Below are positions 16,499-24,381 of a stretch of 27,674 nucleotides of DNA, piece by piece. Source of the DNA: Salinisphaera sp. UBA6602 (GTDB lineage Bacteria; Pseudomonadota; Gammaproteobacteria; Nevskiales; Salinisphaeraceae); the NCBI GenBank assembly GCA_002433465.1, contig DJIE01000173.1, positions 1 through 27,674 of the forward strand, written 5' to 3'. The notes beneath the pieces are model-generated. The model saw only the letters and a program-made list of their open reading frames with translations, was not told the origin of the DNA and did no database searches. Position 1 is the first letter of the stretch. Every line of letters begins with the position of its first letter. The translations under genes were made by a program, and so were the position numbers.

Positions 16499-17262
16499 AC
16501 AACCGCATCGCACGCATCTACGCACGGCCGCCGTGCGCCGTTCTTCTTCTGCTGTGCCTCTGGCTCGGCGGCTGCGCGAGCACCCCGGTGCCGCAGACCG
16601 TGAGCCCGGACACGCCCGACGATGTGCCGGTCGCCGAGACCACAGCCAATCCGCTGGCGATCTACGATCCCTGGGAAGGGTTCAACCGCCGCGTCTATCG
16701 TTTCAATGCGCTGGCCGATCGCTATGTGCTGATGCCGGTGGTGCAGACCTACCGCACCGTAACGCCCGGATTCGCGCGTACCGGTGTACAAAACTTCTTT
16801 TCCAATCTGGGCGAGATCAATACGTTCGCCAATAGCGTGCTGCAGGCCAAGCCGACCAGCTCGGTGGTCACGTTGTCGCGCTTCGCTCTCAATACCACGG
16901 TGGGATTGGCCGGGCTATTCGATCCGGCCTCGGCGATTGGTCTCGAGCAGCGCAACGAGGACTTCGGTCAGACCCTGGGTTATTACGGCGTCGGTGCCGG
17001 GCCGTATCTGGTGCTGCCGTTTTTCGGGCCGTCCACGCTGCGCGACAGCATTGGCCTGGCCGGCGACCAGGGGCTGATTTTCGCGCTGGATCCGCTCCAG
17101 CTCGACGACCACCCATGGGCACGCGTGCCCTACTGGGCGTTGTATGCCATCAACACGCGCGACAGCGTGAGTTTTCGTTATTACCAGACGGGCTCGCCGT
17201 TCGAATACACCCTCGTGCGCCTGGTTTACATGAACTATCGCGCGCTGCTGATCGAGGAATAG
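16495..17262 (+). CDS. mlaA: MlaA (VacJ) outer-membrane phospholipid lipoprotein
   Basis: The 255-residue protein has a lipoprotein signal with the lipobox LGGC, giving acylated C27. The mature part starts with a short linker (STPVPQTVSPDTPDD) and the MlaA domain: DPWEGFNRRVYRFNALADRY, then FFSNLGEINTFANSVLQAKP, RFALNTTVGLAGLFDPAS, and EDFGQTLGYYGVGAGPYLVL. In Escherichia coli MlaA forms a ring in the outer membrane that removes mislocalised phospholipids and passes them to MlaC/MlaFEDB. Those partners are not in the window. The gene starts inside the hydrolase stop codon (ATGA overlap). Its C-terminus converges with the glycerate kinase, 16 bases apart. Confidence 0.93.
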   Translation: MNNRIARIYARPPCAVLLLLCLWLGGCASTPVPQTVSPDTPDDVPVAETTANPLAIYDPWEGFNRRVYRFNALADRYVLMPVVQTYRTVTPGFARTGVQNFFSNLGEINTFANSVLQAKPTSSVVTLSRFALNTTVGLAGLFDPASAIGLEQRNEDFGQTLGYYGVGAGPYLVLPFFGPSTLRDSIGLAGDQGLIFALDPLQLDDHPWARVPYWALYAINTRDSVSFRYYQTGSPFEYTLVRLVYMNYRALLIEE

Positions 17263-17278
17263 CGCCCGACCGGTTCGC

Positions 17279-18427
17279 TCAGCGTTGCGGCGTATCGATC
17301 AGGCTTGCCAGCCCTGTGCCGATGTCGGCGGCGGTGCGGCGCACCCAGTGCAGCGGGTCGGCCAGGGCCGCTGCCACCGAGCCGGCGCGTTCGACCAGCG
17401 TATAGCAGCGCGCGAAGTATGAGCCCAGCTCGGCACGGGCCTCATCGGTGATCGTGCCGGAAAGCAGAACCGTCGGCGTGTGCCCGGCAGCCTGTGCGAT
17501 CGCCAGCGGCAACTTGCCCGAAAGCGTCTGCGTATCCGAACGGCCTTCGCCGGTAATCACCAGATCAGCCTCGCCGAGCGTCTGTCTGAGCCCCGTCATG
17601 TCCAGCAGCGTGTTCGCACCGGAGCAGAGCTCGCCGCCAGTCAATGCCAGCGCGAAGCCAAGCCCTCCGGCCGCGCCGCTGCCGCGTTCGCCGGCGAGCG
17701 AATCCGGCGCGGCACTGTTCGCCAGACGGCTGAATGCGGCTTCCACGGCTTGGATGTCCGCTTCGCTCAGGCCCTTCTGAGGGCCGTAGACACGGCTTGC
17801 GCCCGTGGGGCCAAGCAGCGGGTTGTCCACATCGCAAAGCACCCGAATTCGACTGTGCTGCAGGCGCGTATCCATGGCCGTGAGATCGATCCGGTCCATG
17901 GCGAGCAGCCCGTCCATAGTGGGCGCCACCGTATCGCCGTGCACGTCGAGCGCACGTGCACCCAGCGCACACAGCATGCCCAGGCCGGCATCGTTACAGG
18001 CGCTGCCGCCCAGGCCGATAATGAAATCGCGCACACCGCTGTCCAGCGCCGCTGCAATCAGTTCGCCCAGGGCATGGCTGCCGCGTGCCTGCAGGCGCGG
18101 CGCATCGTCGCGTGCCTCGATCAGCGGCAGACCCAGCACCGTAGCCGATTCGATCACGGCAATATCGGCGTGATCACGAAACCAGGCGGCCTCGATGCGC
18201 TGGCCGTGGATGGCGACGATCGGCGTGGTTTGCCAGCGCACCTGCCGGCCGGCCGCCAGACAGTCGAGCGTGCCTTCGCCGCCGTCGGCCATGGGGGCGA
18301 GCGTCAGGCGTGCGTGTGGGCAGACCGTCTGCAGCCCTTCGGCGAGCGCATGGGCGATATCGAGTGCGCTCGCACTGCCCTTGTAGCTGTCGGGCGCAAG
18401 CACGATATGTGGCGTGGCGTCGTTCAT
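17279..18427 (-). CDS. Glycerate kinase (GlxK/GarK family)
   Basis: From ATG 18427 the protein has 382 residues, the normal length for this family. APDSYKGSASALDIAHALAE (11-30) is the N-terminal family signature with a conserved lysine. ADGGEGTLD, FIIGLGGSACNDAGLGML and the C-terminal LVITGEGRSDTQTLSGK segment are the other hallmarks. The enzyme phosphorylates D-glycerate with ATP; the GarK-type family makes 2-phosphoglycerate, though some members make 3-phosphoglycerate. It could recover glycerate from photorespiration-like, glyoxylate or allantoin routes, or from glucosylglycerate breakdown; the last fits the phosphatase/synthase pair 8 kb away, but that is inference. A longer in-frame start at 18541 adds an unlikely leader. 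It converges with mlaA and is followed by the long non-coding interval. Confidence 0.93.
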   Translation of the reverse strand: MNDATPHIVLAPDSYKGSASALDIAHALAEGLQTVCPHARLTLAPMADGGEGTLDCLAAGRQVRWQTTPIVAIHGQRIEAAWFRDHADIAVIESATVLGLPLIEARDDAPRLQARGSHALGELIAAALDSGVRDFIIGLGGSACNDAGLGMLCALGARALDVHGDTVAPTMDGLLAMDRIDLTAMDTRLQHSRIRVLCDVDNPLLGPTGASRVYGPQKGLSEADIQAVEAAFSRLANSAAPDSLAGERGSGAAGGLGFALALTGGELCSGANTLLDMTGLRQTLGEADLVITGEGRSDTQTLSGKLPLAIAQAAGHTPTVLLSGTITDEARAELGSYFARCYTLVERAGSVAAALADPLHWVRRTAADIGTGLASLIDTPQR

Positions 18428-19103
18428 GCCGGGTCCGACTGGCCCCGCAGGCGCGGCCCGGCAGTGGGTTCGAATTGTGCGGTCATGTATACAGGCGGGT
18501 TTCGAATGGGGAGGAAATACGGCGACGAGCATACGCGCCACGGCGTTCCCATCCTTGGATCATAACGCGTTGGTCCGGGTCGTGGCCGTCGCTCGCGGCA
18601 CTGTCCGAACAGGGCATCTGCCGTGAGTTCTTATCAAAACGGGTAATTTTGCAGGGGAGCTATTGGAAGAGGCCGCGCACAGATCCCGACGCTTAGCTCG
18701 CGATAGGGTCGAATGCCGATGAATACATCCGCTGTCTTGGCGCCGAATGAATAATGCGTGCGCCGATGTGGCGGGCCATGCATCGCGCGACCGGATGGCG
18801 TTGGTGCCCGATACGGGCGAGCAGCAGTCGCCCCTTGCGCTGCCATGGTGAGCCAGCGCGAGCCTGATGGCCGGTCCGAAGATCGCGATGGCGCAGCCCC
18901 GACCCGCGTCGATTCGACCAGCCGATCACGGTGTCGCTAGGCGCGGGTTGGGCAATCACTGGACGCTACGATCGATTCGCGACCGGCGTGCTGTCGGCTC
19001 GGGGCTCGATCGGGCCAGCCCGACGCAAAACCGCGGCGGTATCCAATGCGCGGCCGCCGCAACGGCGATGGCCTGGAATGCCCGGACTTTTCTCGGCATA
19101 AAG

Positions 19104-19118
19104 TGACGCTTAGCGTCA
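19104..19118. promoter_or_regulatory. Palindrome TGACGCT-T-AGCGTCA upstream of the sigma factor gene
   Basis: TGACGCT (19104-19110), T, AGCGTCA (19112-19118) is a perfect 15-base palindrome. On the plus strand it is followed by TTCTTTT, so it could also be a small terminator hairpin (6-bp stem, TTA loop). It is about 220 bases before the sigma factor start. Confidence 0.45.
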
Positions 19119-19150
19119 TTCTTTTGGCGTTTGTGCCACCAGCGCCAGGC

Positions 19151-19204
19151 TGTTTCTGCCAATATATGTCATACATCATCGTAAGTTGTTGAAAATAATA
19201 AGGA
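19151..19204 (+). promoter_or_regulatory. AT-rich segment, probable promoter region of the sigma factor gene
   Basis: This stretch is markedly AT-rich against a GC-rich background, with TATATG, CATACA, TTGTTG, TTGAAA and AATAATAAGG. No pair of hexamers fits the 16-18 base spacing well, so I do not assign exact elements. It is the only AT-rich segment upstream of the sigma factor. Confidence 0.3.
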
Positions 19205-19337
19205 CTGAAACCGGGCACGACGATTGCACTATCTGACCCGTTAGATCGATTCGCACGCGCTGGTCGGGGCTTTCTGCGACGTGCTACTGGCACTTCGTAT
19301 CGCCCATGGCGGTGCGCCGACACGAGGGGATGACAGC

Positions 19338-20054
19338 ATGCACGCGGCATTACAAACTCTAAATCCGGTTCAACAGGCCGGCCTGGTCGTCGATGAGAAC
19401 CTGGAGCTGGTCAAGCGTATCGCCTGGCGGTTGCATCAGCGTTTGCCCGACTGTGTTCAGATCGAAGACCTGATCCAGGCCGGCACGATCGGTCTGCTCG
19501 AGGCCTGGGAGCGTTACCAGCCGGGTGAACAGGCCAGTTTTTCCACGTTTGCCGGCATTCGTATTCGCGGTGCGATGCTCGATGAAATTCGCCGCGGCGA
19601 CTGGGCGCCGCGTTCGCTGCATCGCGCCGCGCGCGCGGTAAAGCAGGCACGCCTGGATATCGAGCGCCGTTGCGGTCGTGCTGCGCCCAGTAATGAAGTC
19701 GCGGCCGCGATGGGCATGCCCCTGAACGAATATCGACGCCTGTGCGACGATGTCGCCCTCGCGCATGTGGGCAGCCTCGATGCCGTCATGGTCGAGCAGC
19801 CGTCATTGGAAGTGTCGGCCGGTATCGAGTTTGCGCCGGATGCCACGGTCGAATATCAGGATATGTGCGACGCGGTGCAGCGGGCGTCCGCCCGCCTGCC
19901 GGAGCGTGAGCAGCTGCTCATGCACCTTTATTACGAAAGCGGCTACAACCTGCGCCAGATCGCCGAACATCTGGGCGTGTCGGAATCGCGGGTATGCCAG
20001 CTGCACGGTCGCGCGATCCGCCAGATTCGCAAACTGCTTGGCGAATCTGCCTGA
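19338..20054 (+). CDS. fliA: FliA-type (sigma-28) RNA polymerase sigma factor
   Basis: The 238-residue protein is the normal length for FliA (about 239). Region 2 spans VKRIAWRLHQRLPDCVQIEDLIQAGTIGL (read in segments, 25-53) and FSTFAGIRIRGAMLDEIR (68-85). DWAPRSLHR (88-96) is the FliA-typical continuation into region 3. Region 4 with its helix-turn-helix lies at LPEREQLLMHLYYESGYNL and RQIAEHLGVSESRVCQLHGR (206-225). It would direct polymerase to late flagellar and chemotaxis promoters and is held by FlgM. ATG 19338 was chosen because GAGGGGA lies at 19324-19330; the earlier in-frame start at 19281 lacks one. No flagellar gene or flgM neighbours it here, which is unusual as fliA usually follows flhF/fleN. 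A close relative of FliA with another role remains possible. Confidence 0.85.
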   Translation: MHAALQTLNPVQQAGLVVDENLELVKRIAWRLHQRLPDCVQIEDLIQAGTIGLLEAWERYQPGEQASFSTFAGIRIRGAMLDEIRRGDWAPRSLHRAARAVKQARLDIERRCGRAAPSNEVAAAMGMPLNEYRRLCDDVALAHVGSLDAVMVEQPSLEVSAGIEFAPDATVEYQDMCDAVQRASARLPEREQLLMHLYYESGYNLRQIAEHLGVSESRVCQLHGRAIRQIRKLLGESA

Positions 20055-20083
20055 GCCGCCATTGTGACAAGTACCTCGTAACT

Positions 20084-20109
20084 GACCGCCTCCGGGCGGT
20101 CTTTTTTTT
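20084..20109 (+). terminator. Intrinsic terminator after the sigma factor gene
   Basis: GACCGCC (20084-20090), loop TCCG, GGCGGTC (20095-20101) followed by eight Ts (20102-20109). A textbook rho-independent terminator 29 bases after the stop codon. Confidence 0.93.
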
Positions 20110-20193
20110 GGCTCTCGAGACGGGCGGGAGCGCTTCGCGGCTGGCGGTGTCGGCATGTAACCTAGGCGGCTGCGTCCACCGTCCGGCTTTTCG

Positions 20194-20721
20194 ATGTTTT
20201 ATTTTGCCTACGGCTCGAACATGCTGATAGCCCGCCTGGCCGAGCGCGTGCCCAGTGTGCGCCCGGCCGGACGGGCCTGGCTGACCGGCCATCAGCTGCA
20301 TTTTCATCTCAACGGCAGCGATGAATCCGGCAAGTGCAATATCCTGTTTACCGGAAACGATAGCGATATCGTCCACGGTGCCCTGTATGAGCTGGACGCG
20401 GATCGGCTGGAGCGACTCCATGCCGCTGAAGGCCCGCCCTATGCGTTTGTCGAGCTGGAAGTCGGCACGCCACAAGGCAGCGTGCTCGCGGCCACCTATC
20501 GTGGCCGCCCCGAATATCTGGACGATCGGCTCGTGCCCTTCGACTGGTACCGGGATTTCGTCACCCACGGTGCGCGCGAGCACGGTCTGCCGGGGGACTA
20601 TATTGCGCGCTTGGAAGCGGTGCCGACCTGGCGCGACGCCGACTCACGGCGCGCCGCGCACAATCGCCGGATTCTCCAGCACCAGGCCACCAACGTCGTT
20701 CGGGATTCGGCAGCGCGTTAG
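20194..20721 (+). CDS. Gamma-glutamylcyclotransferase-like protein
   Basis: The 175-residue protein begins FYFAYGSNM; YGSN (6-9) is the substrate-binding loop of the GGCT fold. E79 in HAAEGPPYAF sits where the catalytic glutamate lies in human GGCT and in bacterial relatives. The family converts gamma-glutamyl-amino acids to 5-oxoproline and free amino acid; some act on gamma-glutamyl compounds of catabolic routes. The C-terminal helix (RRAAHNRRILQHQATNV) is longer than the core domain. The ribosome-binding site is weak; TAACCT about 35 bases upstream might be a -10. It is monocistronic: a terminator lies before it and a convergent gene after. Confidence 0.85.
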   Translation: MFYFAYGSNMLIARLAERVPSVRPAGRAWLTGHQLHFHLNGSDESGKCNILFTGNDSDIVHGALYELDADRLERLHAAEGPPYAFVELEVGTPQGSVLAATYRGRPEYLDDRLVPFDWYRDFVTHGAREHGLPGDYIARLEAVPTWRDADSRRAAHNRRILQHQATNVVRDSAAR

Positions 20722-20993
20722 GGCCTGTTAACACTGGCGCCCATCGCCGCGTTGCCTTGCGTAAATTCACCCGGCAAGACGCGAGGCGAGATGTTTGCTG
20801 TGCCCAATGAACGACCAGTAACGCGGCAGGGTGGATTGTTCGGACGCAACCCGTCGGCACGCGGGCCCCCGCGTCATTATTCATGCCGTGCGATTCGGCC
20901 TTGCAGCTCGCGCCTGTCGCAAAGCGATACCACGCTCACCGCGCGCCGCCGTTAGGCAGGCTCGGCGTCAACGCGGGGCTGGCGTCAGCGTGT
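20722..20993. other. Non-coding 272-base interval between convergent genes, with hairpin
   Basis: No gene. The segment begins immediately at the GGCT stop with GGGCCTGTTAACA, which resembles, from memory, the edge of dispersed intergenic repeats in various bacteria; I cannot check copy number. A hairpin at 20859-20874 may terminate both genes. Confidence 0.4.
20859..20874. terminator. GC-rich hairpin between convergent genes
   Basis: ACGCGGG (20859-20865), CC, CCCGCGT (20868-20874) form a perfect inverted repeat followed by CATTATT, a weak T tract. Candidate bidirectional terminator. Confidence 0.35.
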
Positions 20994-22103
20994 TCAGTAC
21001 GCGCCCGTCAGCCACGCCAGCGGGCCCGGGCTGTTGCGTGCCCCGCGGCCCAACGCCGCGATATCGCCGTTGAGCAGGTCGATGGCCTCGCTGAGTCCGT
21101 CGCGCCGGTGCGCATGGGTGGCCTGGGCGTAATCGTCTGCGCGTTCGAGAAAGGTGCGCAGCACGCCGGGCGTGAGTTGGTGCAGGGATGCGTTCGTACC
21201 GACACCCATGCGTCGAACCGCCTCGGCGTTGAGGCGTTGTTCCACCGCGTCCTCGGGCAGGGCGAGTACCGGTTTGCCCAGATGGATCGCCTCGGAAAGC
21301 AATTGATTGCCGGCCGTGCTCACCACCGCGCCGGCGGCGGCCAGATCGGCGATGAAGCCGTTTTGCGAAGGTGCCTTGAAGTGCAGGTTGGCGCGCTGCC
21401 CGCGTTCGGGCGTGCCGTAGACGATGACCGGCGCGCCGCAGGCGCGTAGCGCGGCTTCCATGGCCGCGTTGTACTGGTGTGCGCCCTTGTTGAGATAAAC
21501 CAGCACGCTCTCGCCGCGGCTGGGGCTTGCCTGACGCACCGGCTCGCGCAGAATGGCGCCGACCGTGCGGATTCGCTCGTGGCGTGGCGTGGCCGGATAG
21601 AAGCTGGACACGATCACGCGGTCCGGATCGCCCATGAAGGCACGATAGCCTAGTCCATCGCGGCGCCCGGCCAGCGCATCGCCGGGGGCGAAATCGCAGT
21701 GGCAGAAAGCCATGATGCCGACATGATCGAAGCCGATGCGCGCAATGCCGTGGTGGCGGGCAAAGCGGTGACTATAGGTTTCGGAATCCGAGATCACGAT
21801 ATCGGGCGCGAATTGCGCCATTTCGCGCCAGACCGCACGCGTGCGCGGCCCCGCTACCAACAGGTCGGCCACTTTCGGCGCGTTGTGGCGTAGCGTGCGC
21901 CGTGCGCAGATACGGCCCTTGGGTCCGTACTGATAGCCGATGACCGGAATTTCGACGCTGTCGTGATCGGTACACAGCATTTCGTGGGCGTCACGCCCGG
22001 CAAACACGCGCACCTCATGATTGCGTTCCAGCGCAGGCAGTACCGCGGCCGTGCGCATGGCGTGGCCACGACCGTAACCCATCACCGCATAGGCGATCCG
22101 CAT
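20994..22103 (-). CDS. MJ1255/UDP-glycosyltransferase-like glycosyltransferase
   Basis: The 369-residue protein has a GT-B fold: an N-terminal half beginning MRIAYAVMGYGRGHAMRTAA with the glycine-rich acceptor loop (GYGRGHAMR, 9-17), and a C-terminal half with STAGNQLLSEAIHLGKPVLA, matching the donor-binding segment of GT1/GT28-type enzymes. It resembles the MJ1255 (TIGR00661) group rather than MurG. The family transfers a sugar from a nucleotide donor to an acceptor, here unknown; no signal peptide or membrane helix is seen. It is the last gene of a minus-strand run, 81 bases after the chorismatase-like gene. A role in glycosylating a hydroxybenzoate-derived product or a lipid is speculative. 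Confidence 0.8.
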   Translation of the reverse strand: MRIAYAVMGYGRGHAMRTAAVLPALERNHEVRVFAGRDAHEMLCTDHDSVEIPVIGYQYGPKGRICARRTLRHNAPKVADLLVAGPRTRAVWREMAQFAPDIVISDSETYSHRFARHHGIARIGFDHVGIMAFCHCDFAPGDALAGRRDGLGYRAFMGDPDRVIVSSFYPATPRHERIRTVGAILREPVRQASPSRGESVLVYLNKGAHQYNAAMEAALRACGAPVIVYGTPERGQRANLHFKAPSQNGFIADLAAAGAVVSTAGNQLLSEAIHLGKPVLALPEDAVEQRLNAEAVRRMGVGTNASLHQLTPGVLRTFLERADDYAQATHAHRRDGLSEAIDLLNGDIAALGRGARNSPGPLAWLTGAY

Positions 22104-22184
22104 GACAACACCCGATTCATATGGCGCGGCCAGTATCGGGGCGGCGAATGACGGGAATATGACGCCCGTGCCGTCTGCCCCGCC

Positions 22185-23159
22185 TTATGCCAGCGGCATC
22201 TGGGCCTCGAATTCCACCAGCAGTTCAGGCCGGCACAGCGGCGCATGCAGCAGGGCCAGCGGCACGCCGGGCGCGCGTTCGGCGGCGATATCAGCGACTG
22301 CCGCAGCGTTTTCAGGGTCGCGAATATAGGCCTTCAGGCATTGCAGGGCGCTCAGGCCCCGACTGTCGGACCAGCATGCCGCGCTTTGCATGACCGCGCT
22401 TACGTTGTCGAGGGCTTCGTGAGCCTGAGCGGCCACGTCGCCGATATGGCGGCTTTCATGGCCCACGATGCTGGCGGTGCCGGAAATCAGCAGATAGGGC
22501 GTGTTGCCCAGCTGTACGCGCCCGCCCCGGGCGAAGGCCGGCGCGCGACGGCCGTAGTCGCGCGGGTAGGCATACGCGCTGACCTGACGCGGATTTTCGA
22601 CCGGCACCACCGACGTATCGCCCAGCAGGGCGTGCATGCGCAATCCGCGGCGATGGCTGCTGACCAGGGTGGCCGGCGGTAACACCGGCATGCCGTGTGG
22701 CGCGGCGTCGAGGGCCTGGCCGCGGCCCAGGCAGAAACGCCGGTAACGTTCGTCGTCGTCTTCACCCGCGGTGACGTTGGATAGCCAGTGCCAGATGCGC
22801 TGGACCTGGCCCAGGCCGAGGCTGCGCTGTAGACGAAAAAGCGCGCCATACGTATCGATGGCGGCCTGCTGGATCTGGTGCGGCGATTCGATATCTTCGC
22901 CGTCATCGATATGCAGGGCCGCAAACGCGAAGCCACCACCGACGACATAGTCCCAGCCGTCGGCATGACCGCGTTCGAGCGGGGCCGCGATCTGCCATAT
23001 CTCCTGATCGAAGTCGCCGCCCAGGGATATCAGCGGACAGCTGAATACGTCGGCGTCGGCCGCATGGCGGACATGAATCGAGCCGGTTGCCTCGGATGCT
23101 TGCGCGCCGCTATGGGCACGCCAGCTTACCGTGGCCGCCTGGGCAGGCGCGTCGGGCAT
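22185..23159 (-). CDS. FkbO/Hyg5/XanB2-like chorismate-converting enzyme
   Basis: The 324-residue protein shows the conserved C-terminal chorismatase region. RIWHWLSN (121-128), RYRRFCLGRGQAL (138-150), SAYAYPRDYGRRAPAFARG (194-212) and ISGTASIVGHES (225-236) followed by RHIGDVAAQAHEALDN match the FkbO/Hyg5/XanB2 family. These proteins have an N-terminal chorismatase-specific domain and a C-terminal RidA/YjgF-like fold. Characterised members turn chorismate plus water into 3,4-dihydroxycyclohexadienecarboxylate (FkbO), or into 3- or 4-hydroxybenzoate (Hyg5, XanB2) and pyruvate. In Xanthomonas XanB2 feeds both the pigment xanthomonadin and ubiquinone. Here it sits between two glycosyltransferases on the same strand, with 63 bases from GT9. 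Databases often call such proteins pteridine-dependent deoxygenase-like. Which product is formed cannot be read from sequence. Confidence 0.8.
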   Translation of the reverse strand: MPDAPAQAATVSWRAHSGAQASEATGSIHVRHAADADVFSCPLISLGGDFDQEIWQIAAPLERGHADGWDYVVGGGFAFAALHIDDGEDIESPHQIQQAAIDTYGALFRLQRSLGLGQVQRIWHWLSNVTAGEDDDERYRRFCLGRGQALDAAPHGMPVLPPATLVSSHRRGLRMHALLGDTSVVPVENPRQVSAYAYPRDYGRRAPAFARGGRVQLGNTPYLLISGTASIVGHESRHIGDVAAQAHEALDNVSAVMQSAACWSDSRGLSALQCLKAYIRDPENAAAVADIAAERAPGVPLALLHAPLCRPELLVEFEAQMPLA

Positions 23160-23222
23160 AACAATCGCGGGTCAGTCGAAGGATGACGCAGTTTAGCCCG
23201 ACGACTGACAGGGCAACAAAAT

Positions 23223-24323
23223 TCAGGCGACCCGCGAACCGCGATACTGGGTGCGATGGCTCACGGCGTCTACGGCGGCGGCAGCGGTCAGCGCCGGGCC
23301 TTCCAGCGCCGTGCAGCCGTCACCGAGCGGTGCATAGCATGCCGCGGAGGTGGCCTTGAACAGGCCGACCACCGGTACCCCGGCGGCCGCGGCCAGATGC
23401 ATGGGGCCACAGTCGGCGGCTACGAAGCCGTTGAGCCGCCCGAGCAGCGCGGCGAGGACGTCGAGTTCGGCGATCGACACGCTGGCGATGCCGGGCTCGA
23501 TCGGCTCGGGCTGGTCGGGAGCTCGAATCTGTAACAGTCGCGCGTTCGGCAGGCGCTGCTTGAACAGTGCAACAAACTCTTGCCAAAAGCCGGTTTCGAG
23601 CTGTTTGGCGCCGGTCGCCCGTGTGAAGAACCCGACGGTGGGCGTGGTGGATCGGACCGGTGGTGTGAAGGCGGCCTGCCAGTAGCGTTGCGCCGCGGCA
23701 TTCGACGGGCCGTGCGGGAATACGGCAAGCGTTTCGAAGGTTTTCCACGAAAAGTCGGCGACGCTGGAGGTAAGCAGCTCCACGGCTTGGATCGCCTGAT
23801 GCCGGCTTTCTGCACGCGGCGCGGCATGGGTGAGGCGCACCCACTGATCGCGTGCGGCAAACCCCATGCGCTGGCGCGCGCCGGCCAGGGCCAGGGCCAG
23901 GCGGTTACTGGCCGAGTTACCGCTGGGGTCGATGGCCAGATCGTAGCGAACCGAGCGCAGCTGGCGAAGAAGGCGGATGGTCGCCGGCAGGGATTTTTCC
24001 CGTACCCACACCTGACCGATGGCGGGCAGGCTTTCCAGCAACGGTTTTTGGCGTGGATCCTCGATCACCACGTCGATGGTGGCCGCTGGCAGAGAGGCCG
24101 CCAGGCTGCGCAGCATTGGCGTCAGGAACAGGATATTGCCCAGGCGTTTATTCAACCGCACCACGAGAATACGGCGGGTATCCCCGGCCAGCGGGCGCGA
24201 ACGGGGTTCCACGGTGCCGAACAGGCGGGTCATCAACCGGTTGAGCCGCTGTCGGTTGCCGCGGCGCAGGCGTTTGATCCAGGCCTTGATGCCGGTCGCG
24301 TTCACATCGCCAGTCTGCGCCAT
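23223..24323 (-). CDS. Glycosyltransferase family 9 (heptosyltransferase-like)
   Basis: The 366-residue protein follows the GT9 layout. RRILVVRLNKRLGNILFLTP (46-65) is the acceptor-side loop, and RYDLAIDPSGNSASNRLALA continues the N-terminal domain. The C-terminal domain ends with FVAADCGPMHLAAAAGVPVV followed by GLF, the donor-binding motif (usually SDTGPMHLA). GT9 enzymes such as WaaC, WaaF and WaaQ add heptose to lipopolysaccharide inner core from ADP-heptose. A basic N-terminal stretch (IKRLRRGNRQRLNRLMTR) is longer than usual. No other lipopolysaccharide gene is adjacent. It begins a minus-strand run with the chorismatase-like gene and the second glycosyltransferase. Acceptor unknown. 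Confidence 0.85.
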   Translation of the reverse strand: MAQTGDVNATGIKAWIKRLRRGNRQRLNRLMTRLFGTVEPRSRPLAGDTRRILVVRLNKRLGNILFLTPMLRSLAASLPAATIDVVIEDPRQKPLLESLPAIGQVWVREKSLPATIRLLRQLRSVRYDLAIDPSGNSASNRLALALAGARQRMGFAARDQWVRLTHAAPRAESRHQAIQAVELLTSSVADFSWKTFETLAVFPHGPSNAAAQRYWQAAFTPPVRSTTPTVGFFTRATGAKQLETGFWQEFVALFKQRLPNARLLQIRAPDQPEPIEPGIASVSIAELDVLAALLGRLNGFVAADCGPMHLAAAAGVPVVGLFKATSAACYAPLGDGCTALEGPALTAAAAVDAVSHRTQYRGSRVA

Positions 24324-24381
24324 GTGCGCTCCTGCTGAGTACGAAAACGCGCTGATGATGCGCTTACGGCCCTGCGCGAAC

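Larger units (their letters stand above)
18428..19337. other. Long interval of about 910 bases without a convincing gene
   Basis: Frames here, including a 137-residue minus-strand frame (18937-19350) and short ones, lack recognisable motifs, ribosome-binding sites and normal composition. A strong palindrome lies at 19104-19118, and an AT-rich segment at about 19151-19204 probably contains the sigma factor promoter. The rest may be decayed sequence or house a small RNA. Nothing else could be supported. Confidence 0.5.

Noticed and set aside
17480..18565. 361-residue plus-strand frame
   Set aside because: Antisense to glycerate kinase, which has all family signatures.
19285..19305. Sigma-54-like TGGCAC element upstream of the sigma factor gene
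   Set aside because: The downstream GC is one base off the required -24/-12 spacing and TTGC is missing.
18937..19350. 137-residue minus-strand frame in the long gap
   Set aside because: No ribosome-binding site, no motif, and composition unlike neighbouring proteins; it also crosses the AT-rich promoter segment and the palindrome.
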